Below are positions 1-8,600 of a DNA stretch of 40,934 bases, piece after piece. This DNA is from an uncultured Clostridia bacterium (lineage in GTDB: Bacteria > Bacillota_I > Bacilli_A > RF39 > UBA660): NCBI GenBank assembly GCA_947304495.1, contig CAMZBG010000006.1, forward strand, positions 1-40,934, given 5' to 3'. Made by a program: the position numbers and the translations under genes. A model generated the notes under the pieces. It had not been told where the DNA came from, ran no database searches, and was given only the letters and a program-made list of their open reading frames with translations. Numbering within the stretch: the stretch's first letter is position 1; each line of letters starts with the position of its first letter.

Positions 1-2
1 AA

Positions 3-518
3 ATACCACCAAATATGTGGTATATTGGAACAATCAATAACGATGACTCAACATTTATGGTTACTGATAAGGTATATGACCGTGCTATGCCAATTGATAT
101 CAATGATAAAGGTCAAGTATTTGAACCTGTAGATACGGAAGCACAGGATATAAATTATTCTTATTTGGATAGTAAATTCCAAGAAGCAATTAGTAATAAT
201 CCTATTCATGAGGATAACCTTAAGAAGATTGAAGAGATGGATGATTATGTTATTCAACACTTTAGAATTGCTTTTGGTAACAGAATTGTGGCTCATATGA
301 GGAAGTTTGTACCAGTTTATGTAGCTTGTGGTGGTGATGAAGTAGCAGGAATTGATTACTTTATTGCTAGAAAGATTCTTCGTAAATTTGAGCAGTTAAA
401 CATTGCATATATTAGAGATGAAATAGATGGATTTGTTCAATTTTTGAATGATAAATTTGGACAAGATAAGATGCATGAATGTATTGAATATTTATTAAGA
501 CTTAAGAAGATGGCGTAG
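3..518 (+). CDS. McrB-like AAA+ ATPase, C-terminal part (cut by window start)
   Basis: The reading frame is open to the first base, so this is the C-terminal end (about 171 residues) of a larger protein. The first residues read IPPNMWYIGTINNDDST, which matches the sensor-1 region of McrB-family AAA+ ATPases (PxN-hydrophobic-GTxNxD), followed by KVYDRAM, the segment that in DUF2357-associated ATPases reads like 'KVLDRA'. Walker A and B lie outside the window. The rest is a helical tail without recognised motifs. Family members hydrolyse ATP or GTP and work with a McrC/DUF2357 partner, and such a gene starts 7 bases downstream. An internal ATG at 15 would remove part of the sensor-1 motif and is unlikely to be the start. 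Family assignment is fairly sure; a role in restriction is not shown here. Confidence 0.72.
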   Translation: MPPNMWYIGTINNDDSTFMVTDKVYDRAMPIDINDKGQVFEPVDTEAQDINYSYLDSKFQEAISNNPIHEDNLKKIEEMDDYVIQHFRIAFGNRIVAHMRKFVPVYVACGGDEVAGIDYFIARKILRKFEQLNIAYIRDEIDGFVQFLNDKFGQDKMHECIEYLLRLKKMA

Positions 519-525
519 GTGTATT

Positions 526-1632
526 ATGGGTAAGTTAAAGGTAATGGATTTATATGGGAATACTGGTGAAAAAAAGGTTGATACTTTTCTCGATAATACA
601 CGTTCTAATTTAACAATTAATACAGATATAAATAAGGTTGAGACAGATTTTGAATGGTTGGAACTTATGGAGGATACAGTAAAGTATTTAGATAATATAC
701 TTAGAAATCCAAATAGATTTATCGTCAATGAAGAAGAAATTGTTAAGGTAGAATTAGCTAGGAGAATAACCGTTGAAAGTATAAGGCATTTATCTAAACA
801 TACTAACTATATTCAAGAGATTGAAGATAATGGTGATGTTAAACCTTCAAAGATTTTAAATATTCAAAAAGATGAAAGTTACGACACATATGAAAATAGA
901 CTTATATATACATTGATAGAAAATATGCGTAATTTTTTGGAATTAAAAAAGAAGGATTTAGTTACTGCTTCTAGTTTAAAAGATGTTAAAAAAGCTAAAT
1001 ATAGTGCTAGAAGTAAAGTAGGTAAAGAACAAGTATTTATTGAATTAAATTATACGTCTACTTTAATTGATAAACACGAGCCACATGGTGAGTTTTCAGT
1101 TGAAGAACGAATTAAAAGATTAGATGATGATATAACAATGCTATCTAATACTGAAGTATATAAGACATTGAAAAGATTGCATGTAGCGAGAGTTATTCCT
1201 CCAATTAAGAAGACAAATGTTATTTTGAAGAATACGAACTTTCAGTATGCAATGAAATTATGGGATTATTTACAGACACATGTCGCTAGTAGTCCTAAGG
1301 TTGTTAAGAGTAATAAAAAGTATGAAGAAAATGGTATATTAAAGGAATATATGAATAATACTTTTTTACTTGATTATCTTGCAATGAATACGATTAATGA
1401 TATTGATAGTAAGGCAAAAGAGGGAGAAGTTATCGAAGAAATAACTGATAAGTTAATTCAAAGAATAGTTGAATTAAATGTCGATTTGCCACTTACTACA
1501 TTGAAAGAAAAAATTGGGGATAAGATAGCAATAACTAAGTGGAAGAAGGAAGCTAGTATGATGGAAATTCAGAATGCTTTCTCTAAATCAATTAAGAATT
1601 ATTTAGATAAGATAGAAAATATGAAGATATAG
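526..1632 (+). CDS. DUF2357 (McrC-like) partner protein
   Basis: A 368-residue, charged, mostly helical protein without signal peptide or membrane segment. The stretch at residues about 116-130 (DESYDTYENRLIYTL) is the hallmark of DUF2357/McrC-like proteins, where a conserved 'TYENR' precedes a helix. In many relatives this domain is fused to or followed by a PD-(D/E)XK nuclease; no convincing nuclease motif is visible in the C-terminal half. AGGTG at 517-521 serves the ATG at 526, 7 bases after the ATPase stop, so the two are surely co-transcribed. The signal peptidase gene follows 11 bases later. Known family members pair with McrB-like ATPases in restriction. A non-nuclease role is possible here but is inference. 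Confidence 0.7.
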   Translation: MGKLKVMDLYGNTGEKKVDTFLDNTRSNLTINTDINKVETDFEWLELMEDTVKYLDNILRNPNRFIVNEEEIVKVELARRITVESIRHLSKHTNYIQEIEDNGDVKPSKILNIQKDESYDTYENRLIYTLIENMRNFLELKKKDLVTASSLKDVKKAKYSARSKVGKEQVFIELNYTSTLIDKHEPHGEFSVEERIKRLDDDITMLSNTEVYKTLKRLHVARVIPPIKKTNVILKNTNFQYAMKLWDYLQTHVASSPKVVKSNKKYEENGILKEYMNNTFLLDYLAMNTINDIDSKAKEGEVIEEITDKLIQRIVELNVDLPLTTLKEKIGDKIAITKWKKEASMMEIQNAFSKSIKNYLDKIENMKI

Positions 1633-1643
1633 CAGGTGATTTT

Positions 1644-2165
1644 ATGAAATTGTTATGGAGAATTATAAAAGGAATTGTAACTTTGTTTTTGGTAGTAGTG
1701 CTTTTGTTAGTATTATTTCAAAAAATTACTAATAATAAGGTTGTAATAGGAAATATTTATATTTTTCAGATAGCTTCTGATAGTATGACTCCTCAATATA
1801 AGATTGGTGATGTAATTGTAGTAAAAAAAGTATCACCAGATACTTTAAAAGTTGGGGATGATGTTACTTATTTAGGAACTTCAAGTAATTTGAGGGGATT
1901 AGTAATTACCCATAGAATTATTAATGTTAGTGAAAATGAAAATAAAAAGTATTTTATAACTAAAGGACTTGCTAATCAAATAGAAGATCCACAGATTAGT
2001 GAAGATGACATATATGGAAAAGTTATATATCATACGGTAGTATTTAGTTTTGTGGGAAGACTTATGACAAATATTGTTGTATATTATCTGTTGTTTGTGT
2101 GTATAGGACTTAGTTTTGCATATGAGGTAGTGAGTTCTTTCTTCGTAAAAGAAGATGATGAATAA
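1644..2165 (+). CDS. sipW: SipW-type (S26B) signal peptidase I
   Basis: A 173-residue membrane protease of the ER/SipW type that cleaves signal peptides of exported proteins at the outer face of the membrane. Visible features are an N-terminal membrane helix (about 9-27), the catalytic serine in the ASDSMTP motif (Ser47), the GDVIVVKK box, the THRI motif with catalytic His90 (a histidine instead of the lysine of ordinary bacterial signal peptidases), a possible acid around Asp115, and a C-terminal membrane helix (about 140-160). In Bacillus, SipW processes TasA-type matrix proteins. The next gene begins inside its stop codon (TAATG) and encodes a protein with a SipW-style signal peptide, as do 2849-3502 and 4463-5500. 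The RBS AGGTGAT precedes the ATG. The assignment is strong; the substrates are inferred from context. Confidence 0.9.
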   Translation: MKLLWRIIKGIVTLFLVVVLLLVLFQKITNNKVVIGNIYIFQIASDSMTPQYKIGDVIVVKKVSPDTLKVGDDVTYLGTSSNLRGLVITHRIINVSENENKKYFITKGLANQIEDPQISEDDIYGKVIYHTVVFSFVGRLMTNIVVYYLLFVCIGLSFAYEVVSSFFVKEDDE

Positions 2166-2842
2166 TGAAATTAAAAAAAAGAAATAGGATTAAACCTTCG
2201 AGAATTGTATTTTTGATTGTTTTAGTGGCTGCTAATACGTTTGCTTGGTTTATATATGCTACAAGAATTGATACGAATGTGTCGGTGCATGTAAAGAGTT
2301 GGAATATAGTTTTTGAAGCGGATGATACTGAAGTTACAGATGTTGTTAATTTACAAGTTGATAGTGTTTATCCGGGAATGCAAGATTATATATATGATAT
2401 TACAGCTTATAATATGAGTGAAGTAGCTGCTAGTTTATCGTATAAAATACTGGAAGCAAATATTTTAGGGACACAGTATATTACTGTAGAAGGTAGAGGA
2501 GAACGTGGTGAGCAAGTACAAGCTACCGATTTAACTAGTAGTCAATTAGAGACACAATTAGCAAGTAATTATCCATTTTCAATTTCAATTAGTATTTCTA
2601 ATAATACGATCAATCAAACAAATGGTTATGAACAATATACTTTTAGTGTTGTTTGGCCATATGAAAATAATAATGATTCAGCAGATACAAGTTGGGGGAT
2701 AGCTGCTTATAATTATAAAGAGAGTAATCCTACTTCTTCTAGTATTACTCTCAAAATTAAAATCGTAATTACACAGAATCCTGATGCATCAAGTTCATCA
2801 AGTTCTAGTGAGCCTAGTTCAAGCTCATCAAGCTCTAGCTAG
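2165..2842 (+). CDS. TasA/camelysin-like secreted protein with poly-Ser tail
   Basis: A 225-residue exported protein. The positively charged N-terminus and hydrophobic helix (14-27) end in NTFAWF, the pattern seen in SipW substrates such as TasA and camelysin, predicting cleavage after Ala27. The mature part is rich in beta-forming residues (for example SVYPGMQDYIYDITAYN), as in TasA-type domains. The last 20 or so residues are almost pure serine. The start overlaps the sipW stop by one base (TAATG) and has no good RBS of its own, suggesting translational coupling. A T-run directly follows the stop, but no strong hairpin was found. It probably forms a surface fibre or matrix component; the fold and partner are inferred. 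Confidence 0.65.
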   Translation: MKLKKRNRIKPSRIVFLIVLVAANTFAWFIYATRIDTNVSVHVKSWNIVFEADDTEVTDVVNLQVDSVYPGMQDYIYDITAYNMSEVAASLSYKILEANILGTQYITVEGRGERGEQVQATDLTSSQLETQLASNYPFSISISISNNTINQTNGYEQYTFSVVWPYENNNDSADTSWGIAAYNYKESNPTSSSITLKIKIVITQNPDASSSSSSSEPSSSSSSSS

Positions 2843-2848
2843 GTTTTT

Positions 2849-3502
2849 TTATGGTTCAGGATCTGGTTCTGGATTAGGTGTTGGGGTAGGCGTTGAATTA
2901 TTTTGACTAGCTCTTTGGATAAAGTTAATATTGGTAGTAATAGTAGCAATACCATTAACTGCAGCTTGGGTATCTGCGGCATTATCCATATCTTCCCCAG
3001 TTCCATCAATCCATTCAATATATATACGGTAAGTATTAGTTGTTACTTGTTCATTTAAATTATGGCTAGATGTAATCATTGGACTTGTTGGATCACTGAA
3101 TTGGGTAACAGTACCATTGTTAAGACTATATCCAGTGAAAACAATATCACTAACAGTATTGGTTTGACCTGGTGAGAAAGTTATTTCTTCATCGAAAGCA
3201 ACTTCAACATCAGATGAGTCAATTGTTATATCAAAATATCCAGTACTTGTAGGGGCAATATAACCTGTTTTTATGTTAGTGTTAGCGTCGATTACAGGAA
3301 CAATCGAATTTGAAAAATCATTGTTACTAATGACATCTTGATTGTTTACAATAAAGGCCCATGAAGCAATTGTCAAGTCACTGTCAGCTTCAGCACTAGA
3401 CACATATTTTGCGTATGATTCTTGTATCATATCAATAAGTAATAGCAAAGAAATGCATGCTAAAAGTAGGCGAAATTTACGAGTTTTAAGTATTTTAGTC
3501 AT
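2849..3502 (-). CDS. camelysin/TasA-like secreted protein with Pro-rich tail
   Basis: A 217-residue protein encoded against the surrounding operon, its stop only 6 bases from the convergent upstream gene. The N-terminus has a charged segment, a hydrophobic helix (11-24) and then ESYAKYVSS, a SipW-type cleavage region (predicted after Ala31). The mature part contains a TIASWAF segment and alternating hydrophobic beta strands, as in camelysin-like proteins. The C-terminus is a Pro/Thr/Glu-rich stalk (PTPTPNPEPDPEP) in place of the poly-Ser tails of its neighbours. A perfect AAGGAGG lies 6 bases before the ATG, and a TTGATA-17-TATATA promoter lies upstream. It is likely another substrate of the nearby SipW. 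Family membership rests on the signal region and pattern only. Confidence 0.6.
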   Translation of the reverse strand: MTKILKTRKFRLLLACISLLLLIDMIQESYAKYVSSAEADSDLTIASWAFIVNNQDVISNNDFSNSIVPVIDANTNIKTGYIAPTSTGYFDITIDSSDVEVAFDEEITFSPGQTNTVSDIVFTGYSLNNGTVTQFSDPTSPMITSSHNLNEQVTTNTYRIYIEWIDGTGEDMDNAADTQAAVNGIATITTNINFIQRASQNNSTPTPTPNPEPDPEP

Positions 3503-3520
3503 AATAATCCTCCTTTGCTA

Positions 3521-3549
3521 TATATAATTATTTTATCAAATAATATCAA
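3521..3549 (-). promoter_or_regulatory. promoter of the convergent camelysin-like gene
   Basis: On the minus strand TTGATA (3544-3549) is followed after 17 bases by TATATA (3521-3526), about 20 bases before the ATG at 3502, with AAGGAGG between. Confidence 0.55.
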
Positions 3550-3582
3550 TATTTAAATAAAATAGGAGTGTAAAAAAATAAA

Positions 3583-3612
3583 TTGACAAATAATTTACAT
3601 TTTGTGTTAAAT
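3583..3612 (+). promoter_or_regulatory. upstream promoter of the 3734-5500 unit
   Basis: A consensus TTGACA at 3583-3588 lies 18 bases from TTAAAT (3607-3612). The transcript would carry a leader of about 115 bases. A second promoter lies downstream at 3664. Confidence 0.45.
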
Positions 3613-3663
3613 GAAGAAAATGAAAAAAAATGAAACTTTTTTATCAAAATTTGTTGCTTTTTT

Positions 3664-3692
3664 TTGATATGTGGTTTAAAATATATTTATAT
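3664..3692 (+). promoter_or_regulatory. proximal promoter of the 3734-5500 unit
   Basis: TTGATA (3664-3669), a 17-base spacer and TTATAT (3687-3692). Directly after the start, GGCGATGATATTCTGATATCGCTG could form a 5' leader hairpin before the ATG at 3734. Confidence 0.5.
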
Positions 3693-3733
3693 GATAGGCG
3701 ATGATATTCTGATATCGCTGTTGGTGGTGATTT

Positions 3734-4447
3734 ATGGCTAAGGAAGTAATTGTTACTGCTGATAAGGTAAAGAAAAGAAAGATAACTTCCAGAGTAGTAA
3801 AGATTTCCTTGCTAATATTGCTAGTATTTTTGATAGTGTTATATGTAATATTGGAAATTATCTACCATGAAGGAAGATTTACTGTTACATTAGACTCTAA
3901 TAAAACTCTTGAGAGTGGGTTAGCAATATTTGATAGTCTTAATAATTCTCAAAGTAAAAGAAGATTATATGCGACACCAATACGATTTATGGATAATATT
4001 TCCTATAAATGGCTTCCAGCAAATGTTGATACTGAAGCAGATGGCGCTCATAATGGACAGAATTATATAGCTTATTCATTCTATGTTGAGAATCAAGGTA
4101 ATGAAGTACTTACTTATTGGTATGAAGTTATTGTAGATGATGTTATTAAAAATGTAGATGAAGCTATTAGAATTCGAATTTATCGTAATGGTGAAGATGT
4201 TACATATGCTAAAAGAAGTTCTTTAGGTGGGCAACCTGAACCAAATACGACACCATTTAAAGATATTAAGAATGCTGAGGGTACAATTATATTGGAAGAA
4301 ATAAGTGGATTTAAACCTTTAGATTTAGATCGCTATACGATTGTTGTATGGCTAGAAGGTGATGATCCAGACTGTAACGATCCACTTATTGGTGGAGAAA
4401 TAAAAATGCACATGGTTATAACTGAGGAACATGTAGAACAAGGTTAG
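3734..4447 (+). CDS. membrane-anchored protein of the surface locus, function unknown
   Basis: A 237-residue protein with a Lys-rich cytoplasmic head (1-21), one long membrane helix (about 22-43) and an extracytoplasmic domain of about 190 residues; a type II orientation is likely. It lacks the AWF-type SipW site of its neighbours, so it probably stays in the membrane. The outer domain carries beta-rich segments (YIAYSFYVENQGNE, YTIVVWLEGDDPDCNDP) in which the WLEGDDPDC motif closely resembles WIEGQDIDC in the next gene, so the two are related. The RBS GGTGGTGAT precedes the ATG, and the next gene begins 15 bases after the stop. It may be a membrane-tethered anchor or starter for the secreted partner; that is inference. 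Confidence 0.6.
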   Translation: MAKEVIVTADKVKKRKITSRVVKISLLILLVFLIVLYVILEIIYHEGRFTVTLDSNKTLESGLAIFDSLNNSQSKRRLYATPIRFMDNISYKWLPANVDTEADGAHNGQNYIAYSFYVENQGNEVLTYWYEVIVDDVIKNVDEAIRIRIYRNGEDVTYAKRSSLGGQPEPNTTPFKDIKNAEGTIILEEISGFKPLDLDRYTIVVWLEGDDPDCNDPLIGGEIKMHMVITEEHVEQG

Positions 4448-4462
4448 GAGTGATATATTAAA

Positions 4463-5500
4463 ATGAAAAAAAGTAAAAATCAAAACAGGAGAAAGAAGTG
4501 GAGAACACTCATATTATTGTTGTTCATAACAATAATTATGTTTGGAACTTCAACATATGCATGGTTTACAGCAAACCGTGTTGTAACAATTAACGATATT
4601 AATGTTCAAGTACAAGCTAGTAATGGTATTCAGATATCTACAGATGGACAGACTTGGAAATCTGTAATTACAAATGCTGATATTACTACTGCTTATACTG
4701 GCCATAATAATCAATTACCAGCTGTTGTTACGGCAGTATCTACGAATGGCGATGTAGATACAGCTGCTGGAGCTACTAAAGGTAATTTGATTATGTATTA
4801 CGGTGTAGTAGATACTGATTCTAATACAGGTAACTATGTAATTACAGCTACTCGTGATACTGAACCAGGTGGTACAAATGGTCACTTTGTTGCTTTTGAT
4901 ATATTCTTAAGAGTTGATCAAAATATGCCTATATATTTAACACCTGATTCTAATGTTGTAGCAAATGGTACTGATAAAGGACTTAAAAATGCTGCAAGAA
5001 TTGGTTTTGTATATAAAGGACATGGAGATATAGATGCAAATGCTTCTACATTACTTGCTATAAATTCACCTACTGCTTCAGCAGTTATTTGGGAACCAAA
5101 TTCAGATGGTCATAGCGATGTAGTAGTAAATAGCGTAGCACCTGATTATGATATTGATGTTACTGGCTCATCAGTTACTTATTTTGGATTAAACGGTCCA
5201 ATTACAACTGCTGTTCCATTAAAACCAGTAGTTAAAACTGGTACTATTGATACGACTACATATGCTGATAGAATGACACCTTTTGCAGTTACGACTGTAT
5301 CTAATTCTAGCTATACGGAAATTCTTAGTTTGGTAGCAGGTGTTACTAGATATCGTGTATATATGTGGATTGAAGGACAAGATATCGACTGTGAAAATGG
5401 AGCAACTGGTTCTAATATCACTTTCCAACTTCAATTAAGTACAGATAATGGTACATCAGGAAGTGGAAGCTCTTCTAGTAGTAGTAGTTCATCTAGTTAA
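4463..5500 (+). CDS. TasA-like secreted protein with poly-Ser tail
   Basis: A 345-residue exported protein. The signal region is a basic head, a hydrophobic core (15-29) and STYAWFTAN, the SipW/TasA-type cleavage pattern (predicted after Ala33). The mature domain is beta-rich; near its end it has YRVYMWIEGQDIDC, which matches a segment of the preceding membrane-anchored protein. The final residues are Gly-Ser then a run of serines. It sits second in a two-gene unit driven from the 3.6-kb intergenic region and closed by a strong terminator at 5513-5542. AGGAGTGAT lies 10 bases before the ATG. It is likely a surface fibre or matrix subunit processed by the SipW at 1644-2165; no function has been shown. 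Confidence 0.65.
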   Translation: MKKSKNQNRRKKWRTLILLLFITIIMFGTSTYAWFTANRVVTINDINVQVQASNGIQISTDGQTWKSVITNADITTAYTGHNNQLPAVVTAVSTNGDVDTAAGATKGNLIMYYGVVDTDSNTGNYVITATRDTEPGGTNGHFVAFDIFLRVDQNMPIYLTPDSNVVANGTDKGLKNAARIGFVYKGHGDIDANASTLLAINSPTASAVIWEPNSDGHSDVVVNSVAPDYDIDVTGSSVTYFGLNGPITTAVPLKPVVKTGTIDTTTYADRMTPFAVTTVSNSSYTEILSLVAGVTRYRVYMWIEGQDIDCENGATGSNITFQLQLSTDNGTSGSGSSSSSSSSSS

Positions 5501-5512
5501 TAATGTATAAAT

Positions 5513-5542
5513 AACAGATATTGAAAAATATCTGTTTTTTTT
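5513..5542 (+). terminator. terminator of the 3734-5500 unit
   Basis: A perfect 10-base-pair hairpin AACAGATATT / GAAA / AATATCTGTT followed by a T-run, 12 bases after the stop codon. Confidence 0.9.
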
Positions 5543-5574
5543 ATTAATAAATTAATGCTTTTAACTTGAAAATA

Positions 5575-5583
5575 TGATAAAAT
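5575..5583 (+). promoter_or_regulatory. extended -10 promoter of the giant surface gene
   Basis: TGA-TAAAAT (TG at 5575-5576, -10 at 5578-5583), 24 bases before the ATG at 5607; no clear -35 box. Confidence 0.4.
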
Positions 5584-5606
5584 ATATAGTAGGAGAGTAG
5601 GTTTTT

Positions 5607-8600
5607 ATGAAGTCGAAGTTAATGAACATAAAACATTTAAAAATTTGCTTAATAATGGCTATTTTAGTTGTTATTGTTTTTGCTTTGACTTTAATTAATT
5701 CTTTTAGTGAACCAGTTGATTCTAGTGCATGGGATGGAGTAGTAGCTAGAGAATTTACTAGTGGAAATGGTACTGAAGAGAATCCTTATGTTATTTCTAA
5801 TGCTGGAGAACTTGCTCACTTTAAAGAAGTGTTAGAAGGTGATGAAGCTAATTTATATCTTGATAAGATTTATAAAGTAGTTTCATCTATAAATTATGGT
5901 GATTATGTTTTTAGTATAAATAATACAGCACCATTTACAGGAACATTTAATGGTAATGGTAATTCAATATATAATATTAGTTTTGTAAATAATATATTTA
6001 ATGAGATTGAAGATGCAACAATTAAGAATATAAATATATCTGATTTTGAATATACTTTAGCTAATGAAACCGGTGCTATACTAGCAAATAATATTACTGA
6101 TTCAGAAATAGATATGGTAATATTAACTGGTAATGTTAGTGTTGATAGTGAATCAGCTTTTGGTGGATTAGTTTATGCTTCTGAGAATAGTACTTATAAT
6201 AATATTGTTTTAAATTATGATATTACGACTGAAAGTGAGAATATTTATAAATTTGCTAATACTTTAGATTCTGATGAAGGAAATAACATACTTATTAAAA
6301 ATGATGATTATGATAATACTTCAAGTGAAACTGATATTGTTTTTGCTGGTTTCGATAATGTTAATAATAATATAAATTTAGAGAATTATACGAATGATGA
6401 TTATTTAATTACTGTTAGTGATGATGTGTTTAAAATTGAAGAAGTTTCTTTGATTAATGAAAATGATAATACTGAAAGTAATGAAAATGATAATCAAGAT
6501 AATGACGATAATAATGATTCTAATATAGTTCAAGGTACTATTAGGGGTACTAAGGGTATAAGTGGAGCTACAGCTATTACTGAACATGATTCTGGTGTTT
6601 CTGGTAATACATTATATATCAATGATTTTACAGCTGATAAGAACTACTTTAAGGGATTAAATTTTACTGAAATAAGAAATACTAGTATACCTAGTGGTAT
6701 AAGTACAGGATATTATGATGATGGAAATTTAGTAAAAGTAGAAATTATTTATGATGGAGCTGATATAAATAATTCTGCATTAGTTGGAGCGGTATCACCT
6801 ATTAATGAAAATGTTAATAAATATGTATATTTTAAATATTATCCTTTGGAGAGAAATGATAATGGAACATTAGCTACGAATAGTAGTGGGGATAATTATA
6901 TAAGAATAGAACTTATCGATAATCCATTTAGTAAGAGACCTTATGTTAATTCTACTGAATATGGATTTAATGGTTGGGTTTGTAATCAAAATGTTGATAC
7001 AACAGCTACTTTATGTGATAATGCTACATTTTCTATTAATACTGATGATTATACAAGATATCTTGATGTAGCTGTAGATGGCGGTAGTACTATTATCATC
7101 CATTTAAATGCTAGTTGGTATGAAGCTGATGTAGTCACTTCTTATTATGATATATCTGATTTTAATTCTATGTCTATGCAATCTACTATTTATACAACTA
7201 CTGAGAATGTTGTTCATCCTGCTAGTTACTTTTGGAGACGAAACTATACTCAAATGGAATTTACTCGTACATATGTAAGAGGCGACGATGTGAATGGGTA
7301 TATTCCAGCAAATTCCTGGTATAGAACAAATAGAAATTCTGGTACATATAACTATGTTTCTGGTAATAATACTAGATGTGCTAGAAATACAACTTGTTAT
7401 GGGTTTACGGCTAATACAACAGCTATTTTAGCGGATTCAAAATATGAGGGTGGTACAGTTACATTTGTGGCTAATTTTAGACCAACAAATAGTAATACTG
7501 ATACGACAATTAATACTTATAATACTACATATATGGAATTGCGTGATGATCCAGATGGAATTTATTCATATACTGAACAAGTAACCCACACTTATACATA
7601 TATTCCTACCAATGGTGATGCTTCAGGATTTTATTATCAGGTAAGTAATCCAATGACAGCCATGATTCAAACTGGTGAATATTATAATGCTAGTGGTACA
7701 AAATGTACTAGTGCATCTTCTTGTACTACGGCATATAAATTAATTCAGCATAATGATACGGTAAATAAGTCTAATGGTAATTCTATTTCTTTGATTGAAA
7801 GAGCTAATGGAAATGATGTCGATGCTAATAAATACTATTATCTAGTTACTAGAGATATGAATATATTTAGATATACTAGTACAACTAGATTAGGTGTTTC
7901 TAATATTCAAGTTAATAGACCATTTACGGTAACTGGAACGGCAGTTAATAGTACTTCTGTTACTGGTATATTAAGTTTGAGTGGTACAACATTTACGGCT
8001 TCTAATGATATTGTTATTGAGAATATTAAAATATATGGGCCTAATACTGCTGGAACAAATAACATAGTTCCTGGTAATGATAGTAAAACAAGTAGTGTAA
8101 TTTATGCTAATTCTAAGAATGTAAAAATTGGTAGAAATGTTACTAGTAGTAGAAATAGTTCATATTTAATAGCTGAATCAATACTTGGGGGTACAAATAG
8201 TAGCGTTTCTGGTACATTTAAGGTAATTGTTGAAAGTGGATTTTATTACGCTTATCATAGTGGTTTGATGGGTGGAACAGCTAGTAACACAATGAATGAA
8301 ATTACTGTTTTAGGTAATGATTATGATCGTGTAGTTACGGCTAATAATGGAAAAACAAAATTTTTAATCGGTTTAGATGGATATTCTGGTAATGGTCATC
8401 ATACGGCTGGTAATACTTCTTTGTTTGCTTCATATACGATTGTAAAAAGTGGTATATATGGTTTTAATAATGATGGTACAGCTAATAATGATGCTACTGC
8501 TGGAATGTATATTGGTGGATGGAGTGGATTGTGCGTCAATTCGCTTACAGGTACTAAAGTTGAAGGCGGAAAAATTAGTGTTATTGTAGGTGGTTATGGA

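Noticed and set aside
48..728. Minus-strand ORFs of 82 and 77 codons opposite the ATPase and DUF2357 genes
   Set aside because: They lie wholly inside well-supported coding frames, are rich in Ile/Leu/Ser/Asn as expected of antisense shadows, and lack RBS.
3..1632. Calling the first two genes a McrBC restriction system
   Set aside because: The nuclease motif is not visible, the ATPase is incomplete in the window, and the neighbours are secretion genes; only the family relationship is claimed.
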